Shown: positions 25,402 through 39,414 of the stretch, piece by piece
How the letters are laid out: each line of letters begins with the position of its first letter
Numbering within the stretch: position 1 is the stretch's first letter
From: Myoxocephalus aenaeus
Taxonomy: Eukaryota > Chordata > Actinopteri > Perciformes > Cottidae
Length of the DNA: 64,000 nucleotides
Reading direction: 5' to 3'
Assembly: GCA_038501785.1 (NCBI GenBank)
Contig: JBAMJR010000004.1
Coordinates: 620,001-684,000 of the forward strand
Made by a program: the position numbers and the translations under genes
Notes under the pieces: model-generated
Told to the model about the DNA's origin: nothing
What the model saw: the letters and a program-made list of their open reading frames with translations, nothing else
Databases searched by the model: none

Positions 25402-25525
25402 AGTGGTGTAAAAAGTACATTTCCCTCTGAAATGTAGTGGAGTAGAGGTAGTAAGTAGCATACAATGTAAAGTACTAAAGTAAAGTATAAGTACCTGAAA
25501 ACTCAACGTAAATACATTGCTTCAC
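25402..25525 (+). mobile_element. hAT-like MITE fragment
   Basis: Begins TAGTGGTGTAAAAAGTACAT and continues with CTGAAATGTAGTGGAGTAGA and AAAGTATAAGTACC. This is the 5' part of the same widespread fish hAT family as at 760-1053. The 3' half is missing. Confidence 0.65.
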
Positions 25526-27593
25526 ACTTGAAAAATCTGTTCATCAGAGGGTAATATGCAGCTTTTGATGAGCATTGTGAAGGCTTCGTATCGTATAAAT
25601 GATGTGGTGGACACATTTTTATGTCCATCATGGCTAGTGATTTTTAGCTCAAGTGGCTTTTGTAGTATAAAACCAGTGGGAAAATATCAATGCAACGAAC
25701 AATTTAAGCAAGAGCCAACACACACAGACATAAATACACACTGGCTGTCTCACACACTCATCATGAACAAGGATACAATCTTTTTTTTCTTCTTTTTGAC
25801 ATGAATCAATGTTGACATGTTCTTATTTCCAGAGCTGAAGCTTTTTTTTTTTTTAACTCTGACATGAACTGAACGGAAATTCTGCGGCATCCGCTGTAGC
25901 TGGCGACACAGCTGCCTCGGTCAATAGGCCAGAGCTGCTCATGGACTCTGAGCAGACGACAGTGCCAACAGAGCCGGATCAAACAGCTTGATCTGTAAAG
26001 GACTTGACTCAAGACACAAATTGACTGGGGGGTGCAGGAGAGACCACCTCTCCCCCGAAGTCAGATAACTTTCACAGTTATAGACAGAGAGAGGGACACA
26101 TTTTTGGAAGGGTGCCACAGTCATTAAATCCAGGCTATTTTTGTATTCTTCTCACGCATCTGCTGAAGATCTGTCGCCGTGGTTCTGATATTACGAGAGG
26201 CGGATTCACCTCTGCCCATGACTCCCTCCCATGTTTGTGACGGGGACTTATGCTATTAGACACCACCGGAAAGGATTTCACTCTTGTTCCACTCCTGACT
26301 GCTGATTGAACGCCTCAATGCTGTCTCCAGGATAGTGGTCTGCTGCTGGAGGTGCTTCATGTAGTGTTAGATTATTTGCTTCCACTCAGATGGACGTACT
26401 TTACATGACATAAAACAGAACCAATACAGGATAGGCCTGGTGCAAAGCCATCCCATCTCCCTGCTTATCCCTCCCCTTTGAAGAGCGTGGGAGAGTTTCA
26501 TGCCCGAATATTTTATAATCTGTGATTTTTATTCCAAGGGGATGTGACCGGGAGTTAATGGTCACATGCACTTAAAAAAAACAAAGATAATTCTGTTTAC
26601 ATATGTATCCTCACATTTGCAATGATATGAAATGAAAATTGGACTCACTTCCAGTGTAGAATTTTAAAACATGCATCATCTGGCAGGCACTCTGGGCTAA
26701 GTGTTTCTAATGTCTTGAGAGAGAGTAAATAAAGAGCCTAATGTGTTCTAGTGCACACATCTAAATAAGACTTGTCAAAAGAACATAATCTTCTCTTCCC
26801 ATGATGCCTTGGATATTGTGATGGCTTGGGTTGTTTGTTTTGTGTTCAAGGGACTGCTTTGAAAGGGAAATCATAGTGATATTTTCTCGTCAAACGTAAT
26901 GACTTCTCATTTTGATTTCTTAGAAGTCTGCAGCAGAGGGACATTGTGCATCCAGATAAGCTTTAGACCTGGCTCTATTCATATAGTGACATATACAACA
27001 ACAACTAAATAATAATAATTACAAAAATGATGTGATGGATAAATCAACGTCAACATTAAAGATAAATAAATGATTAATTAATCTTACCGACATTTTTAGG
27101 ATTTAAGTCAGTATATTAAATCCTCAATACACAGTGTCAGTTTGTTTGTTCAAGATTGAAAACCATTGCTGGATTTTGTTAAAAAAAAAAAAGATTCTTC
27201 TGCTGCAAAAATTTCAAATAATGAATGCATCAATTACATTGTGTTACAATTAAAATAAATTCAAATTCAATTTATGGCTTATTATGTTTCTGGTTATTTA
27301 CTAATGCGAGTTGGATTATGTTAATAGGTCTGTTAAGGTTCTGTCAGAGTTTGTTGGCCGGGAATACTGGAGTGTTTCATTGTGCAGAGTTAGTTCATAT
27401 ATTTACTTAGATGTTTTTTATGGAATACTGGAGTGAAGGCTACTTTCCTGTATTTGGTTTCTTGTTTGGTTACTTTCATCTATTTTGATTGTATGTCATA
27501 CTAGAATGAAATGCACTGTACTATCATTGCAATGAGTTGGGGACACTGGAGTAAATTGGACTATTTCATATATTAGAGTTATTATATTGAATA
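25526..27593. other. Intergenic, no gene seen
   Basis: No exon with a recognisable product. A few homopolymer tracts (T at about 25780 and 25840, A at about 27180) are present. Confidence 0.45.
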
Positions 27594-27824
27594 GGTGTGT
27601 AGCATGCCGTGAACTTACATTTACGTTGAGATCGGTCGACCAATGACAGTTCTCTCTACAGTCAGAGCTTGCGCAAGAAGGTGGAACGTGAGGGAGATAC
27701 CATTTCCAAAACTTGTAAGGGGGTAATAACTATTTTCCCGCACGTAGCAAAATCCCGGACGTTTTTGGAATCCCTGCCGGACGCTTTTTTTAGGTCTCGA
27801 AAAGAGGACATGTCGGTCACCCTA
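27594..27824 (-). mobile_element. Truncated copy of the 368-bp hAT MITE
   Basis: Read on the minus strand it starts TAGGGTGACCGACATGTCC and is closely similar to the element at 41504-41871, including the GGTCGACCGATCTCAACGT stretch. It lacks the second terminus and one copy of the internal duplicated block. Confidence 0.8.
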
Positions 27825-27887
27825 GTAAAGGTCTTGCTCTTTAGCTGCTAAATGCTCCACTATGTTCACCAGCTAGTGATAAACTGT

Positions 27888-28841
27888 ATGGGGTTATTTC
27901 AGTCTCTTTATTAGCAAATGCACACAGAAAGATTCACAAATGCGCACAGAACAATTCACAAATATATTCAATTCACAAATGCACACAGAAAGATCCACAA
28001 ATGCGCACAGAACAATTCACAAATATATTCGATTTACAAATGCACACAGAAGGGTTTACAAATACATTCCAATGATTTATATAAATGTTTAAAAAAATCA
28101 CAATTATATATCTGCATTTGTATGTATTTGTATGCATTTGTGGCTCGCACTGTATTTGTGGATCGCACTGTATTTGTGGATTACACTGCATTTCTTTGTG
28201 AAAAGCTTCACATTTACGAGAGGCTTTTGTGAGACTCCCCTGCCGTGATCCGATCCGTAAATGCGTTTTTTTCAACATGGACTATCTGTGGCCAATCAGA
28301 TGTCGCCCTCATTTTCAACCAATCACATGAGTGCAGCTCCCCCCTCCCCTACCCACGAGGGCGTTGCCAGCGTACAGTTACGGAATTTGCGGAGGTGATA
28401 AGTCAAACAATGGCGCTGGTACACACAACTGAAAGTTGACGTTCTCTGAATACTACAGTTGTTGAGTCACAACATGACATTTTAGGATGTTTTCAGGCGA
28501 GAAGTTATTTGTTTAAGCATCAAATCTGTGGCCCGTTCATCTAGAAGCCGCCGGCTTAAAAAGATACGCCGACGGTTTGAGGTCCGGCTCGTGGGACAGC
28601 TGAAACAAATGCAGAAATATATTTGTGATTTTTTTTTTATACATTGATATAAATCATTGGAATGTATTTGTAAACCCTTCTGTGTGCATTTGTAAATCGA
28701 ATATATTTGTGAATTGTTCTGTGCGCATTTGTGAATCTTTCTGTGTGCATTTGTGAATTGAATATATTTGTGAATTGTTCTGTGCGCATTTGTGAATCTT
28801 TCTGTGCGCATTTGCCATTAAAGAGACTGAAATAACCCCAT
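27888..28841. mobile_element. 954-bp long-inverted-repeat DNA transposon with 9-bp target duplication
   Basis: The two ends are inverted copies of about 230 bp starting ATGGGGTTATTTCAGTCTC. They are flanked by identical 9-bp direct repeats, ATAAACTGT, at 27879-27887 and 28842-28850. Each arm contains tandem CACAAATGCGCACAGAACAA-type units of about 61 bp. The core (about 28260-28450) is GC-richer and holds CCAATCA motifs but no transposase. Long inverted repeats with a 9-bp duplication fit a nonautonomous Mutator-like element; the superfamily is inferred from those features only. Confidence 0.85.
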
Positions 28842-28850
28842 ATAAACTGT

Positions 28851-31478
28851 GCCTGTCTGTTCAGTAGAGGTGTGGACATTTCTCAACTCTAAGATGCAAG
28901 ATGATTCTGCATTGATGCAGTAACATAACCTAATCTGGAGTTTAGTTTCAGCTCAGAGTGAGTCTTTACTGGATTTTGCTGTAATTTGCCGTCACGCTAC
29001 TTTCTCTCCCCTCTCCTCTTTCTTACATTCCCCTTTGATCTCCCTGTGCGCCGTCTTAAAGCTGCTATGTGAAAACCTTATTTTTGTAGATTACAGCACA
29101 CATGCACTATGCAGAAGGCATTCTCAACTGCTAGACGTCAGAAGTACTGCTTGTACAACTCCTGTTGAATTAGTGCACCAGGATTTATATAATGGGTGTG
29201 GCAGTTATTATCTGTAGGTGTACATTGTTAGCATGTATAATGGCTTGTGATATGATATGGCCGAAATCTTACGCCATACGAAAGACCTGAAAATACTCAG
29301 TCACGTGATAGCTACACAATACATATTTTGCAGTACACAAAGTCGTTTGGCAGTACACAAACTGCTGCTTTTCCAAAAGTACATATTTCCTTAAATTGAA
29401 ATATGTATTTAAATTGAGTTTAAATTAACCGAAATAATAACTAAAAGACACATGTTATTGTCTAGTTGCAGCTTGAATACACACTTATTTTCATAAATAA
29501 CTTGTTGTGCATTATTCTGCAGGTACATCATATTGAGTGTGTATCCTGAAATGCAAAATGTATAGGATGTTGAACAGCGGTGTATAAAGGCTCAATGTTC
29601 ATCATGATGGGTTCAGAGTACCTGCAGAGTCAGAATATAACGCACTGTCTTTTCAGCAGATAGACTCTACAATTCTTTCAACCATAGAGGTATGCTGTTG
29701 AGCCTTTGTTGTGGCTGTGAAGTTCTGTCTTTCATGAGTAGCCGGCATTGACATTTCATCATTTTACCATAACAATCTTTCTATTGGCCAAAGTTAGTCA
29801 GTCTTGCATATCATAATTTTTGAAGGACAATGGGACACATGCTAAAAAACCTACACAACAGCATGATATTGCATTTCCAAATCTGCTGCAGCAAAGCAAC
29901 ATACACCAGCATCACAGGCAAAGGAACGAAAAAAAGATGTTCTCATTCTTCAAGGCTTTTCAGTGTTCATTTCTATTATTTAATATCAAGGAAGAGTTCA
30001 ACAGTTTTTCTGAGGATTTTGCATTTGAACAAAGATAAATTTAATTATGGAAGGTCTAAAGATTAATTACTGCAGGGTAACTATTTCACTATTGTCGGTA
30101 AAGATTATTTTCTGAAAAACTGTGGCAGGCAGATATCAAAACAGGAAATAAGTAATCACCACACATAACTATGATGCATTTGTTTCCACTTATAAAGATC
30201 AACCTCTTGGCAGAGAGCCTTCTTCAGGTTTCAAACAACTGTCACCTTACTGGCATGTTAAAAAGCAAGGCAATCCAGTTGAGAACGAAGACCAAAATCC
30301 TGTTGCCAGAAATAATAAAGACCCTGATCAGAAAAGAGTTGTCACACCTGGCCTGGAAAAAGCAAAGTGTCCTCCTTCTGGAGCCCCGGTATGGGAGCTT
30401 GCTGGCAAGCAACTGGTGGCAGCTCTACAGACCTCGTAAACCTGATAAACCCAGGTGTAGTAAAAACTGGGAACATTTGGATGAAGCCCCTGTCCATAAG
30501 GCCAAATGGGGCATGGTGAAGCGTTTATTGTGGAAGAGGCTGCTAGAAGTCAGAAGGGCATCAGCGAATGGCAGCAATATGAGCCCGCTGATGGACACCA
30601 GTGCTGAAAGAGGCTGTCAAGCTGAAGAAGAGCTTGGCTTGCCGGTTGTCCAGAAGGTGTTGCAGGAGTGTGGGGAGACTATGGAGAAGAGAAGTAGTAG
30701 TTGTTAGTTAGTGTATAAGCATGCAGCTTTCCATTTCTACCATACATTAGGAAATATGGGAGTTTTCTATTGTGAGTTTTTATTTTATTTTAACAATTTA
30801 TTTTTGCAATATTTGTTTCAGAAAGCAGGAAATTGTGCAATAAAAAGTCACAGAACCTAATAGAGAGTGTGTATTGTTTTAAATCATTGTCTGAATGTTA
30901 CATTGTGAGATCACCTTTTTTAATTGAATAGTTTTAAAGACCTGAACACTTTTTTGTTTAAGACTATAGTGAGTGTGATCAAAATTCTCAAATGATTATG
31001 AACAACTTTTACAAAAAGGATTGTGTTGAAAAACCATGATCCTATTTTCTAAGCTTTTGTTAGCCTCTATTGCATGTAATAAAGCCAATTACAGTAGCCA
31101 GCATTTCATGAAAAAAGCATACAGTGTTTTCAACTAGTAATAATTCAAATTGTCACTGGTCCAGTTTTCCCTCCAATTGGCTGAACGAGATGACCAGGTT
31201 TGGCTGCAGCTACTTTTGATGAAAGGGGGGAATTCATTAATTTAACTGGTACAGCAATTATGAAATATGTATGTGGAACACACTGCATCAGCGTGATGAA
31301 AGTCTGTCATTGTCATGACGGCTGGTTTTAGCATTGACATTTTAATTGGTGATTTTCAGCTCTTATTCTGCACCAAAAATACACCGACAGCAGAGAAAGT
31401 TTCTAGGACATTTCAGAGAGAACGTTAGCTTCTAAGCTGGTCACATACACAGTCATGCACACTGACACACGCACGTGC
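28851..31478. other. Intergenic, one unassigned 178-codon frame
   Basis: A plus-strand frame at 30171-30707 has fairly protein-like composition with basic and Trp-rich patches, but no domain I recognise. AATAAA follows at about 30839. It could be a decayed retroelement or chance. No other exon is seen. Confidence 0.35.
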
Positions 31479-31482
31479 GCAT

Positions 31483-31567
<85 letters not shown>
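31479..31567. repeat. (CA)n microsatellite
   Basis: About 42 CA units, preceded by a GCACGTGCGCATGCGCA alternating purine-pyrimidine stretch. Confidence 0.97.
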
Positions 31568-31569
<2 letters not shown>

Positions 31570-33220
31570 GAAGTCATTGAAATTGAGTAGTCTGACTGAG
31601 CCTTGTGTGGGCTCAGTGACAGCGTTGATTAAACATTAAGGAAGAGATATAATGCCATTTTACCATTGTGAGTTATCCAACCTCTTTGTACTATCATTTC
31701 ATCTTTGCCCTTGAACTCAAACACATTGCCGACTGACAGGATAGAAAGAATAATGATAATGAATTATGCATAAATGAGAACTTGAATTCATCTTCATCCA
31801 ACTTTGGGAAGTTGGTGCGTTTGAGGACCCCAGAGTGTTATTTGTCATGCAGCTGACAGGAAACACTGCGGTTGGTACTTGTAAAATGGGCTCAGTGTCT
31901 GTGCCAAACAGTTTTGCTTAGCATTGTGGGCCGTGATCCTGATCCTCTTCCTCTTTGGTGGGAATAAGTGGGTGAGCAATGTGAGAAAATAAACAATTTG
32001 TCTACTTGGACTTCCTTTAACCCCTTTCTTGAGTTGGATTCTCGGTGGCAAAGTTCCTGCTCTGGTTAAATTCTGGATGTTTTTTCACTGACGTGAAAAA
32101 CAAATGAGAAAAAAAACTACAATGCAGCGACATATTTCTTTTTTTTTTAGATTATTTTAACACAGCCGTTTTTCAACCTGATACTCAAGGATGCAGTCGC
32201 CGTTGAATTTCCTTTTTGGCAAAACAGTAACAGCCTGTGATACTAGACGACGCGTTTACGGAGATACAGATGTGCAGAATTGCCAGCATCAGTGATGTCT
32301 TACTGAGTGCTTTTTTGTCTTAAGCTTGTCTGTGCCATCACGTTGTACCATCTTTAGTAAATAGAGGTCATACATTTCTTTTTCTATCCATATCAATGAT
32401 GTCAAAAAGCATAAGCTTTGGATCCACTTGGACAATCAGAGTTCTTGCACCCTAACACTGATATATTCATAGCCTTATTTCCACCTATGTTACACACTTA
32501 TCACTTTCATTTTGGCCTAGATATTTGTGTTGGGATATGTGTAATTTTCTCTGCAGAATCTCTGGATAGCTGATGCCCTATGGTATTATGAACTTTTGAG
32601 AGTTGTATGAAAGGTGTTTTTTTGTACCTCCCATAGAGGTGCACTGTGGAATTCATAGAGTCTACAGCAGTTCTGGCTTGGGATGTGTCCCGACAAAATG
32701 TTGAAGAAAATATTCACATCACTTGTTTTGTGAAACCTGTGTGCCTGCCTCAAATGAACTGCTGAGATGTTGAATTCCCATTCTATCCACTGTTTGCAGT
32801 GTTATGGATTACATTAGGCAGAGGTTTAGCCTGAACCTGCACCATTTAATTTAAACTCCATTCAAGCATTAGTTTTAGGGTGCAAATGTACAATTCTGCT
32901 GGCACAGATTTTGTTTTGGAACAATAGGTGATCATTTGTTTCACCTTTTTTCATACTTTCGATGATCTGAGTGGGTTTTTATTTAGGAAATGTTTGCGCA
33001 TCATCATATCTATTATATTACAGGCCTACTGTATGCTTAAAAGTTATATTAAAGACCTGAAAACATATAACCTCTTTAACCGTACATGTTAATTATTAAA
33101 CAAGCAACAATCAGCTGTAAAAAAACATCCTAAACTACTCTAACAACTCAGCTAATATGCTTACACAGGACTATTAGGGTGTATTGTGATCCACTTTGCT
33201 TGACTTTGTTCTCAGCAAAA
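31568..33220. other. Intergenic, no gene seen
   Basis: Nothing supported beyond homopolymer tracts. Confidence 0.45.
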
Positions 33221-33370
33221 GAAGAAGAAGAAGAAGAAGAAGAAGAAGAAGAAGAAGAAGAAGAAGAAGAAGAAGAAGAAGAAGAAGAAGAAGAAGAAGA
33301 AGAAGAAGAAGAAGAAGAAGAAGAAGAAGAAGAAGAAGAAGAAGAAGAAGAAGAAGAAGAAGAAGAAGAA
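33221..33370. repeat. (GAA)50 microsatellite
   Basis: 150 bp of uninterrupted GAA. The poly-Glu, poly-Arg and poly-Phe open frames across it are artefacts of the repeat. Confidence 0.98.
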
Positions 33371-33425
33371 ATTATCCTTTATTAATAATCCCCTTGGGGA
33401 AATTGGTCTCTGCACAGCCTCATCC
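33371..33425 (-). mobile_element. 3' tail of a LINE abutting the GAA array
   Basis: On the minus strand the sequence runs CCAATTTCCCCAAGGGG then ATTATTAATAAAGG and then straight into (TTC)n. This is the usual fish LINE 3' end, similar to 23780-23810. The GAA array probably grew from the simple-repeat tail of this insertion. Confidence 0.55.
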
Positions 33426-36400
33426 CCGTCAACACATTTTGATTTGAATATTTACAAATCTTGATGCATAGAAAGTCATGAAATCACTTTTCCAACTGAA
33501 CCAGTTTGAAGAGCAGAAACTGAAAAACAAACAAGCCTCTATTATGTGAAATAACCCAAACTGTTTCAACAAAGAACACTGTGTGTTTTTATCATTATTC
33601 ATAGTAAGAAGCCGATTCAGAAAATTATTTTCAGGGCCTTAAATAACAACATTACATCCATTCAAATCCACACAAAAAATACTCAAACAGTAGTTTTTCG
33701 CACAAAACCACAAGCAATTTCAGTGACAGTAATTAGTTATATCTTCTGATCCAATTTGAACATCCACTGATCTTCATAACATAAAAATTTATTATTATCT
33801 ATAATATTTTACACCTGACCTACAATGTTAAACGTTCTAGGTGGGACGCTTAGCTTACATGACCATTTGACAAAATATTCTGTGGATTTTTTTAATATGA
33901 ATAGGACTATCTGAGTCGTAAAGTTAGGGACCATTTAATAGAAAAGTGCCCCTTCCTAACCTTGGGAATAATTATGCTCATAAGTGTAGCGCTGCAGTGC
34001 ATAACAACGTTGCATATGCAGCTATTTTAATTTACTTGTGCATAGGGTGGTCCTCCGGAGCCTAGCTGTGCTTGATGAAGGTGCCATCACCCTCAATGAG
34101 AGGAATAATTATCACAACAACACATACATAAGTCCTCTATTAGATTACGGCTTACTTTAATAGACTCCCAGCAAGAGTGGGAGTGGTGGCTTAATGTAAT
34201 TGGTTACAAGACGACATGCGGAGGGAAGCGTCACAAAAAATGAAGAAGATTTATAAGACCTGCTCCATCTCAGTTTTTTCTTTTTTTCCCCCATGTCTCC
34301 CGCTGAAGCTTTATTTGACCACTCTAATCGCTCCTGTCCTGTGATCTCACAAGTGTGTCATATAAATGGCTGGCGCATTCTGTTTATTTTTCCCATCCAT
34401 AATACATAGGGTATCTAAATCCTGCTGGCGTGTGCAGGAAACAGAGGCGGAGAGAGAGAGAGAGAGAGAGAAAGGGGGAGAGAGAGGTGGCTTGCTAATG
34501 GTGTGAGGCATAAAGGCTCAGAACAAAGTGGCAGAAATACATACACATAAGCCAGGAAGAGCCGCAGAGGCCACGCACTGTGGTCTGCTGGTTGAGGAGT
34601 GGTGATTTCAGAGTTTGGAGCTCAGAAAGGCTTTAGGCAGAGTTTGATCTGCCCCTGCTCAAGCAGTATTTAGAATCAGCTGCCTAAGTATTGCCTTACG
34701 CTCACCTGACTGCAAGGTCGCACAAAATTTGAATTCATTCCTCTGGAAAGCACAAATTGCTCTCCAGTGTAACCAACAGAGTGCTATCTGTCCGGCAGAA
34801 TCCTGTGGAAAGCAACATTTCCAGACTCACAGGTTAATTTCCACTGCAGATCCTCTTTTATAGACATGGTACTACTGTATGTGTCACAGGGAAATATACA
34901 ACAGGAAGAATATGTTGTGCTAGCTGTATTTAACTGTGATTTATAGATCGCAATCAATAAATGTGACCAGTGGTGTTGCTCATAAATCTGGGCTCTGTAA
35001 GGTGTCCCCTTTTTATACGTCCTGAATAAACAAGTAAACACACACATCTGTCGTGGTTATTTGGGTAATCAGTAATGAACGTATTTAAGAAGGTCTGCAT
35101 GATCTGAAATCCCAAGAAGATTCTTCTCTCGATGTAATTGCTACTGTTCTTGGGTCGGAGGGTTGGTTACATATGTACAGTACATACGACAGCCAGTTAC
35201 GGTTGCGGGTTTTGAGGAGGTTAATGTAATTACATATGGTATGTATTTATGGGAAACCTATTCTCCAAAAAAAAGCTAATGTTTATCACCACTTCTGTCA
35301 TGTTTTAAGACCAATAACACTTCAGACATTGTTATTGTTACTTCTTTTATTATCTTTCATAGAAAATAAAACAGCACACATTTTACATTCTTACTAATTC
35401 TTACCTACTGACAACAAATGAAAAGATGCCCTAAAATATATGTCCTCAGATCAAAACTGTATATACTGAGGCAAACCACTAAGGTATTTTTCCAACAAGT
35501 CAAATACGATAAGCACATGTTTATCATCTTTTAACAGGATAGAATATAATATAATATATATTTTTCTATTATAAGAATATAATAGAAAAAATGACCAGAC
35601 AACTTTAGGATATCATCCGATAGTCAAACTATTGATTGAGCCAACAGTAATAGTTTTCTCATAATGCTGCTAACATAAAATTAAAAAGAATTTCCAATTA
35701 AAATACTCTTTTAATTCCAGGCTTTTTTTCCCTGGGGTTATTCCTCTCACTGCTCTGCCCCTCAATGTGAATAATTCTTCACCACTGCACATTATCATCG
35801 TGTTTGTTATGTGTTCTGGTGGCTTCCACATTAACTGTCAAGAGCCCAGTTGTTCTGTTGATTGCAAACACACTAGCTGCGAGCCCGTCTGACTAACTGC
35901 CCCGTGGTTGTCTCTTAAGCTCTTACTTCTGCACTCATATATATACACCTATATATATATTTATGTATACAGAACATCCAATGAATATTTTAGCCTTGAA
36001 CCCACAGCTAGACAGCATCGGGGGAACATGAATGTCATCTGTTTCAGAGAGACTATTGAAAGAAATAAGACTTTGCTCTGTGCCTTCTAAATGACTCACA
36101 GCAAACACATACAAAATCCTATTCTATTGTTTTCTGGGCTTCTTTTGGTGAAGGACTTAAATTCTTACTTTTACATTTTGTGTCTTGCAGCAGAGCTTTA
36201 TGTATAAGCTTCTGCTCAGAAAAAAAACGGTTCTCCTTCTGGTCTCCTGCTGCTATTGCACAGCAAAGCTAGGATAAACAGGTGCCCGTTTTAAGATTAT
36301 TCAGTATAAGTGAAGTGTGTAACTGAACTGCACACTCCTCTACCTTTCTGCAGAGTTCATGGAAAGTACAAAATATGTGTTTTTACTCAGCACACCAAAT

Positions 36401-38989
36401 GAAAGATTGTACAATGGCATGAACCAAAAAGAAACAAGGAAACACAAGAGTTTTGTTTTGCCTTTCTTGTCTATATCTGAGCCCAGATTTGTCCACACGC
36501 ATTAGGCCTATACTGTACTTCTGATTTGATAAAGCTGTCAAAAGTTACATGAAAGCATGGTGGGTAGATGATGCTAGATCAAAGGGCGTCTTTCTAATAT
36601 CTGTCTGCGAGTAGTGTGAGCATTTAGGAGCTCTGTTTCCTTACACTGTATGAATGTTTCACATAGACCTGGGTAATTACACCTACCAAGTGTTATTCAA
36701 AAAAAGTAATGAGTCCCACCACTTTTTCAGCCCTACACTAATACAATCTAGGCTGCGTAAATGACAGCATTGCAAAAACTGTGGAAAAAAAGAAAGAGAA
36801 AAATAAGAGTGACTGAACTGGAATAGCAGTGTCGTGGAGAGAAGATGGATTCCTGTGCTCTCAGTGGAAAGCTGTCATAACAGTCCTCAGCAGCTGTTCT
36901 GGGAGCAGCTAGGAGTCGCTGGAAATATGTCACACACACCTCCAGTCCTCCCTGTACAGGCCCAGGCAGGAGTCCCACCTAACTGTGTCACATTTCCATC
37001 TCATTGTGGTGAAAGCCAACCAACATAGAGGGAGTGGAGTACAGAGGAACCGGGGCACAGGGATAAGATCCTCTTCTATCCTTCCAGGGAGGAAGAGCAC
37101 AGCGTGAAGCACTGTAGCTGTATGTTGCCCTCTCACATCGTTTGCTTCCATCACAGTACCTCCGTTAGACCTCCTGGGATGGCAAGTGATTTGGTAATAG
37201 ATAAGAACATATACCCGCTTTAGGTATACTTGCTCTGTAACCATTCTGTAGTTTAACTGGTGCATTTTCCTCTCAGCACAGTGTAAAAACATGTAAAGCA
37301 TTAGAGTTAACAACAGTGAGTAGTCGGGGGATCCAGAGAGTAAACGTGGTGTCATTCCTGATAAGACTCAGCCCCTGGCCCTCCAGGAGGCAGTTTAAAC
37401 TTTGGAAATTATGAATGCCCACCAGACTCTTATACCATGTTTTCTACCCTCAGCATTAAAAACTCTACACTACTAATTATGTTTTGCTTCAGTGGCTTGC
37501 AATGACAATGTTGGCACATTGGTAAAACATCAAATTAAATGTGATCTTTCATTTATTCATGATTTATGTTTTCATTGCAGCACTCAGGCATGTTAAAGAG
37601 GCAGTATAAGACAGTATAAGAACCAATTTTATTCTTTAGAAAAAATGAACACTAGAATTGTCACAGTTGGTCTGTGTTGTTCCTCTCCAGTCCGAGAGCA
37701 AATTCTCACAAGAACTCAAATAAATGCCCGGTCAGATATCAAACACATTTGGGGGGAATTGATGACAGAGAGAGTCATTTTTATTCTTAAATACTGATGA
37801 ATGAAGAAAACAATTGGGCTCCAGCAGAAGGGGCACTTTTCTCATCCAGGGCAAAAGAGCAGGTGCTTGAGCACCACTAGGGGTCTATCTGTGCACGTGC
37901 CTGCCCATGTGAAAGAAAGTGGCAACAACGGAATACAAGCCAGATTTGAAGAGGATTGTTCAAGGCAAGGAATGCCAGAAGTCCCACTAAGCAACATGCA
38001 TAGTAAAAGAAAAACGCTATTGTAAATTATTATATTTTTGTTTGTGGACTTGGTTGAACTGAGAGTTTGTGTGTGTGAGACAGTGCACACAATGTTCATT
38101 GTTGAAAATGACTGGCCTGTGGTCTTAGTACTGTAGGAGTCAATTTCTGTCATTATCATGTTGGTGTGTGACATTTACAGTAAATCTGGCTGAGCAGAGG
38201 TCTGTGTGTGTGTGAGGAAGGGATGGGGTGATGTTCATGTGTGCCCATGTGTATGATGTGACTCTTTGCGGTAACACAGTAAAAAATGTGTCTCTTAGTC
38301 TCTGACTGGTTGGCCACCCCTGCACTAGATGCTCTTGGACTTTCCCTCCTTTTCCCATCACCTGATTACTCCACCCATCTATGTACCTGTGGAACAGTGA
38401 GCGCCACTGTTGCTACAGTTTCAAGGTTTAATGACAAGTTTCCTAAAAATGTTATGCAACAAACTTTGAGGTCCATTTTCTCTCTGCAATCGGCAGTGAT
38501 GTGTATATAAACCCTGCCGTGTTAGAAAGGCAGTGGGCACAATGGATCCAACTACGCCACACAACAGTGTGCCCGTTTTCACTGCCTTAACCACCGGCCT
38601 CACATGCATCTCATTCCCCCATCAGCCTCTCACATCAGAGTCTATTGCATTTACCACAGTTCCAGTCATTCCCTGTCAGTTCAAGAAGGTTGCAATGTTC
38701 CTTTCTTGCTTTGTGTTTTCTCTTTTTCGGTTTCTGATAAGTGAATCTGACCTTTAATCTCTACCTGTACCTGCCTGTTGGCCCACATGCACCTGCTTGT
38801 AAGCATGCATGCCTATACCTTCATTGTGACAATAATTCATTTAACTCTTCCATTCTGAATGCATCCTCTGTGTTTCGGTCCTATCCCGCATTTGTGACAA
38901 GAATGCAACTGAATATGTCTTTGCAGTTTTTCTGGTGCTGTTTACATAAGTAATGCTTGGGAACATTTGATCTGTTTTGATCTTGCATT
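33426..38989. other. Intergenic, no gene seen
   Basis: No supported exon. Contains a GA microsatellite at about 34450-34470 and a perfect 13-bp hairpin TTTTTCTATTATA...TATAATAGAAAAA at 35561-35590. Open frames such as 36930-37355 (minus) show no domain. Confidence 0.45.
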
Positions 38990-38991
38990 AG

Positions 38992-39014
38992 TGGGGGGGG
39001 GGGGGGGGGGGGGG
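38992..39014. repeat. Poly-G tract
   Basis: About 23 consecutive G. The length may be unreliable in assembly. G-quadruplex potential. Confidence 0.8.
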
Positions 39015-39414
39015 TTTGGCCACTTGAGGGCAGCCCAACAAGTAAGCACAATGATATAATAAGGCAAATGTGTGAGCAAATAGTTGCTGATATGGAGCAA
39101 CATTAGTATTCATTTGGAGCCATGGTTGTGTTGACCTGCACTTGACCCTCGTCTCAGATCAGTTTTGGCTCCTCCTCCTCCTGAGGGAAATATCTGACTC
39201 TTCAGCTGCTCGACTATGTTCACAAGTTAGTCACTCTAAGTGTACAGTAAGTTTGTAGAGCTTTTTCACAAAAACAAGGCCTTGAAGGGAAACAAAATAT
39301 CAATTATATTAAATATAAATTAACAAAGTCTTGGGGCTATGAGAGCAACAGATCAATTTGAATTTGTAATTTAACATTAATTCAATTAATACATACTTGC
39401 ATCATGAGTATTGT

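Noticed and set aside
27918..28879. Opposed 100-codon frames rich in HKCAQ/NAHR repeats
   Set aside because: They are translations of the tandem units in the inverted arms of the 954-bp element.
30171..30707. 178-codon plus-strand frame as a gene
   Set aside because: It has no recognisable domain, start context or splice partner; it may be a decayed element and is kept only as a note in the intergenic entry.
33179..33447. Poly-Glu, poly-Arg and poly-Phe proteins
   Set aside because: They are translations of a GAA microsatellite in different frames.
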